This document shows positions 6,425-7,571 of a stretch of DNA of 7,571 bases, piece after piece. A model generated the notes under the pieces. It was not told the origin of the DNA. It worked only from the letters and a program-made list of their open reading frames with translations, and ran no database searches. A program made the position numbers and the translations under genes. The DNA lies in the NCBI GenBank assembly GCA_027297085.1, contig JAPUIL010000495.1, forward strand, positions 1-7,571. Reading direction: 5' to 3'. The DNA comes from Verrucomicrobiota bacterium (GTDB taxonomy: Bacteria > Verrucomicrobiota > Verrucomicrobiia > Opitutales > UBA2995). The first letter of the stretch is position 1, and each line of letters opens with the position of its first letter.

Positions 6425-7571
6425 ATGGCAATAAATAGAAAACTTAAAATGGGAATGGTCGGTGGCGGCCGTGGCGCTTTCATTGGCGCCGTTCACCGCA
6501 TGGCAGCCAACCTGGATGGGAAAATCGAGCTGGTGGCGGGTTGTTTCTCTTCCAATGCGAAAAGATCTAAACTGTCCGGGAAGGATTTCTATCTCGATTC
6601 GTCCCGTGTTTACACCTCCTACGAAGACATGGCGAAGAAGGAATCCGCACTCCCAGCCGATAAACGAATCGACTTTGTGAGCATAGTGGTGCGGAACAAT
6701 ATGCACGTTCCGGTCGCCAAATGCTTCCTGGAAAGCGGAATCAATGTGGTATGCGACAAACCACTCGCCTTCAATCTTAAAGAAGCCAGAGTCCTGCGGA
6801 AGATTGTGAAGAAATCCGGCAAAGTCTTTGCGCTGACCCACAACTACACCGGGTATCCCATGGTCAAGGAAGCCAGGGAGTTTGTGAAAAAAGGCAAACT
6901 CGGCCGCATCCTCAAGGTAGTCACCGAATATCCGCAGGGATATGCGGTGGGTGATGTGGACCGCAAGGGTCCGACGAAAATCAACTCCTGGAGAACCGAC
7001 TCTTCAATAGCGGGCGCTTCCAACTGTATGGGAGATATCGGTACGCATGCCGAAAACCTCGGTCGCTACATCACAGGCCTGAAAATTGACGAGCTTTGCG
7101 CAGAGCTGACGGCATTCATTCCCGGACGTGAGCTGGACGACGATGGCAACGTACTTATTCGCTACAAAGGAGGAGCTAAGGGTATACTCTACGCATCCCA
7201 GATTTCCAACGGAGATGAAAATGCACTGAACATTCGCGTTTATGGCACCAAGGCATCCCTCGAATGGCACCAGGAAGACCCGAATGAACTGATCATTAAA
7301 TATGCGGACAAGCCTCGACAAGTGCTTCGCCGCGGAAATGATTATCTGGGATCAGCGGCTCAAAATAATACCCGCATTCCTTTCGCACATCCGGAAGGTT
7401 TTATTGAAGCCTTTGCCAACGTCTATTTGGCGGCTGCTGAAGCCATAGCCGATGAAGTCAGTGGTAAAAAACCGAAAAAATCCTATGACTTCCCAACCGT
7501 TGACGATGGCGTTTACGGAATGGCCTTTATTGAAACGGTGGTAAAGTCGAGCAAGTCGAAGTCCAAATGGA
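6425..7571 (+). CDS. Gfo/Idh/MocA family oxidoreductase (second, divergent copy), cut by right window edge
   Basis: This frame stays open from ATG 6425 to the last base, giving 382 codons with no stop; family members are about this long, so only a few residues should be missing. The nucleotide-binding motif is MVGGGRGAFIGAVHR (G13-G15, G17), then VAGCFSS. The catalytic Lys motif is CDKP (110-113), with Asp in place of the usual Glu. The second cluster is NCMGDIGTHAENL, with D204 and H208. An acidic DDDGN at 238-242 precedes the beta-sheet domain, and the end is Lys/Ser rich (VVKSSKSKSKW). It differs clearly from the oxidoreductase 16 nt upstream, so the pair is not a recent duplication. ATG 6449 (M9) is an alternative start. 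It is the third gene of the operon and its substrate is unknown. Confidence 0.9.
   Translation, partial: MAINRKLKMGMVGGGRGAFIGAVHRMAANLDGKIELVAGCFSSNAKRSKLSGKDFYLDSSRVYTSYEDMAKKESALPADKRIDFVSIVVRNNMHVPVAKCFLESGINVVCDKPLAFNLKEARVLRKIVKKSGKVFALTHNYTGYPMVKEAREFVKKGKLGRILKVVTEYPQGYAVGDVDRKGPTKINSWRTDSSIAGASNCMGDIGTHAENLGRYITGLKIDELCAELTAFIPGRELDDDGNVLIRYKGGAKGILYASQISNGDENALNIRVYGTKASLEWHQEDPNELIIKYADKPRQVLRRGNDYLGSAAQNNTRIPFAHPEGFIEAFANVYLAAAEAIADEVSGKKPKKSYDFPTVDDGVYGMAFIETVVKSSKSKSKW

Noticed and set aside
6296..7321. Minus-strand frames (6296-6841, 6619-6843, 7004-7321) and plus 6462-6680
   Set aside because: They overlap the second oxidoreductase, whose frame is open from 6425 to the window end and carries all family motifs.

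Overview
The window looks like a stretch of chromosome from a Gram-negative heterotroph, most likely of the Verrucomicrobiota (Opitutae-like) or a related PVC/Bacteroidota-type lineage. This is an inference. It rests on the gene families present (a DUF1343/NamZ cell-wall glycosidase, a sugar isomerase followed by tandem Gfo/Idh/MocA oxidoreductases, a finger-variant Fpg), on moderate GC and on mostly weak Shine-Dalgarno sites. I saw no rRNA, tRNA, CRISPR array, phage gene or transposase gene.

Layout: (1) 1-265 is mostly non-coding, with a possible minus-strand frame running off the left edge. (2) 281-2204 is a plus-strand pair: a DUF2062 membrane protein, then a secreted NamZ-type exo-muramidase gene (880-2204). 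The second gene is broken by a 35-bp insertion that creates a perfect 41-bp inverted repeat. Removing 1543-1577 restores one 429-codon frame and the expected residues at the join. (3) 2205-2635 is a gene-free convergent region. It holds a strong 17-bp-arm hairpin (2352-2388) and a roughly 211-bp TA-flanked element with terminal inverted repeats (2426-2636), sitting exactly on the stop codon of the Fpg gene. (4) 4104-2636 (minus) is a two-gene unit: an exported protein with a PD-(D/E)XK nuclease-like motif, then an Fpg/Nei-family DNA glycosylase 5 nt downstream. (5) 4105-4263 is a divergent intergenic region with a hairpin in the presumed leader of the rightward operon. (6) 4264-7571 is a plus-strand operon: a TIM-barrel sugar isomerase/epimerase, one Gfo/Idh/MocA oxidoreductase, and a second, different one that is still open at the right edge.

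How the genes work together: the left pair points to cell-wall (MurNAc) turnover at the envelope. The middle unit pairs an exported nuclease-like protein with a base-excision glycosylase. The right operon has the standard make-up for oxidising and rearranging a sugar, polyol or glycoside, possibly through a 3-keto intermediate, but its substrate cannot be read from the sequence.

The most notable observations are the inverted-copy insertion in the namZ-like gene (a template-switch mutation or an assembly/amplification artefact), the MITE-like element that swaps one stop codon for another at the fpg 3' end, and the exported PD-(D/E)XK-like protein. I do not see convincing evidence of a complete new multi-gene system.
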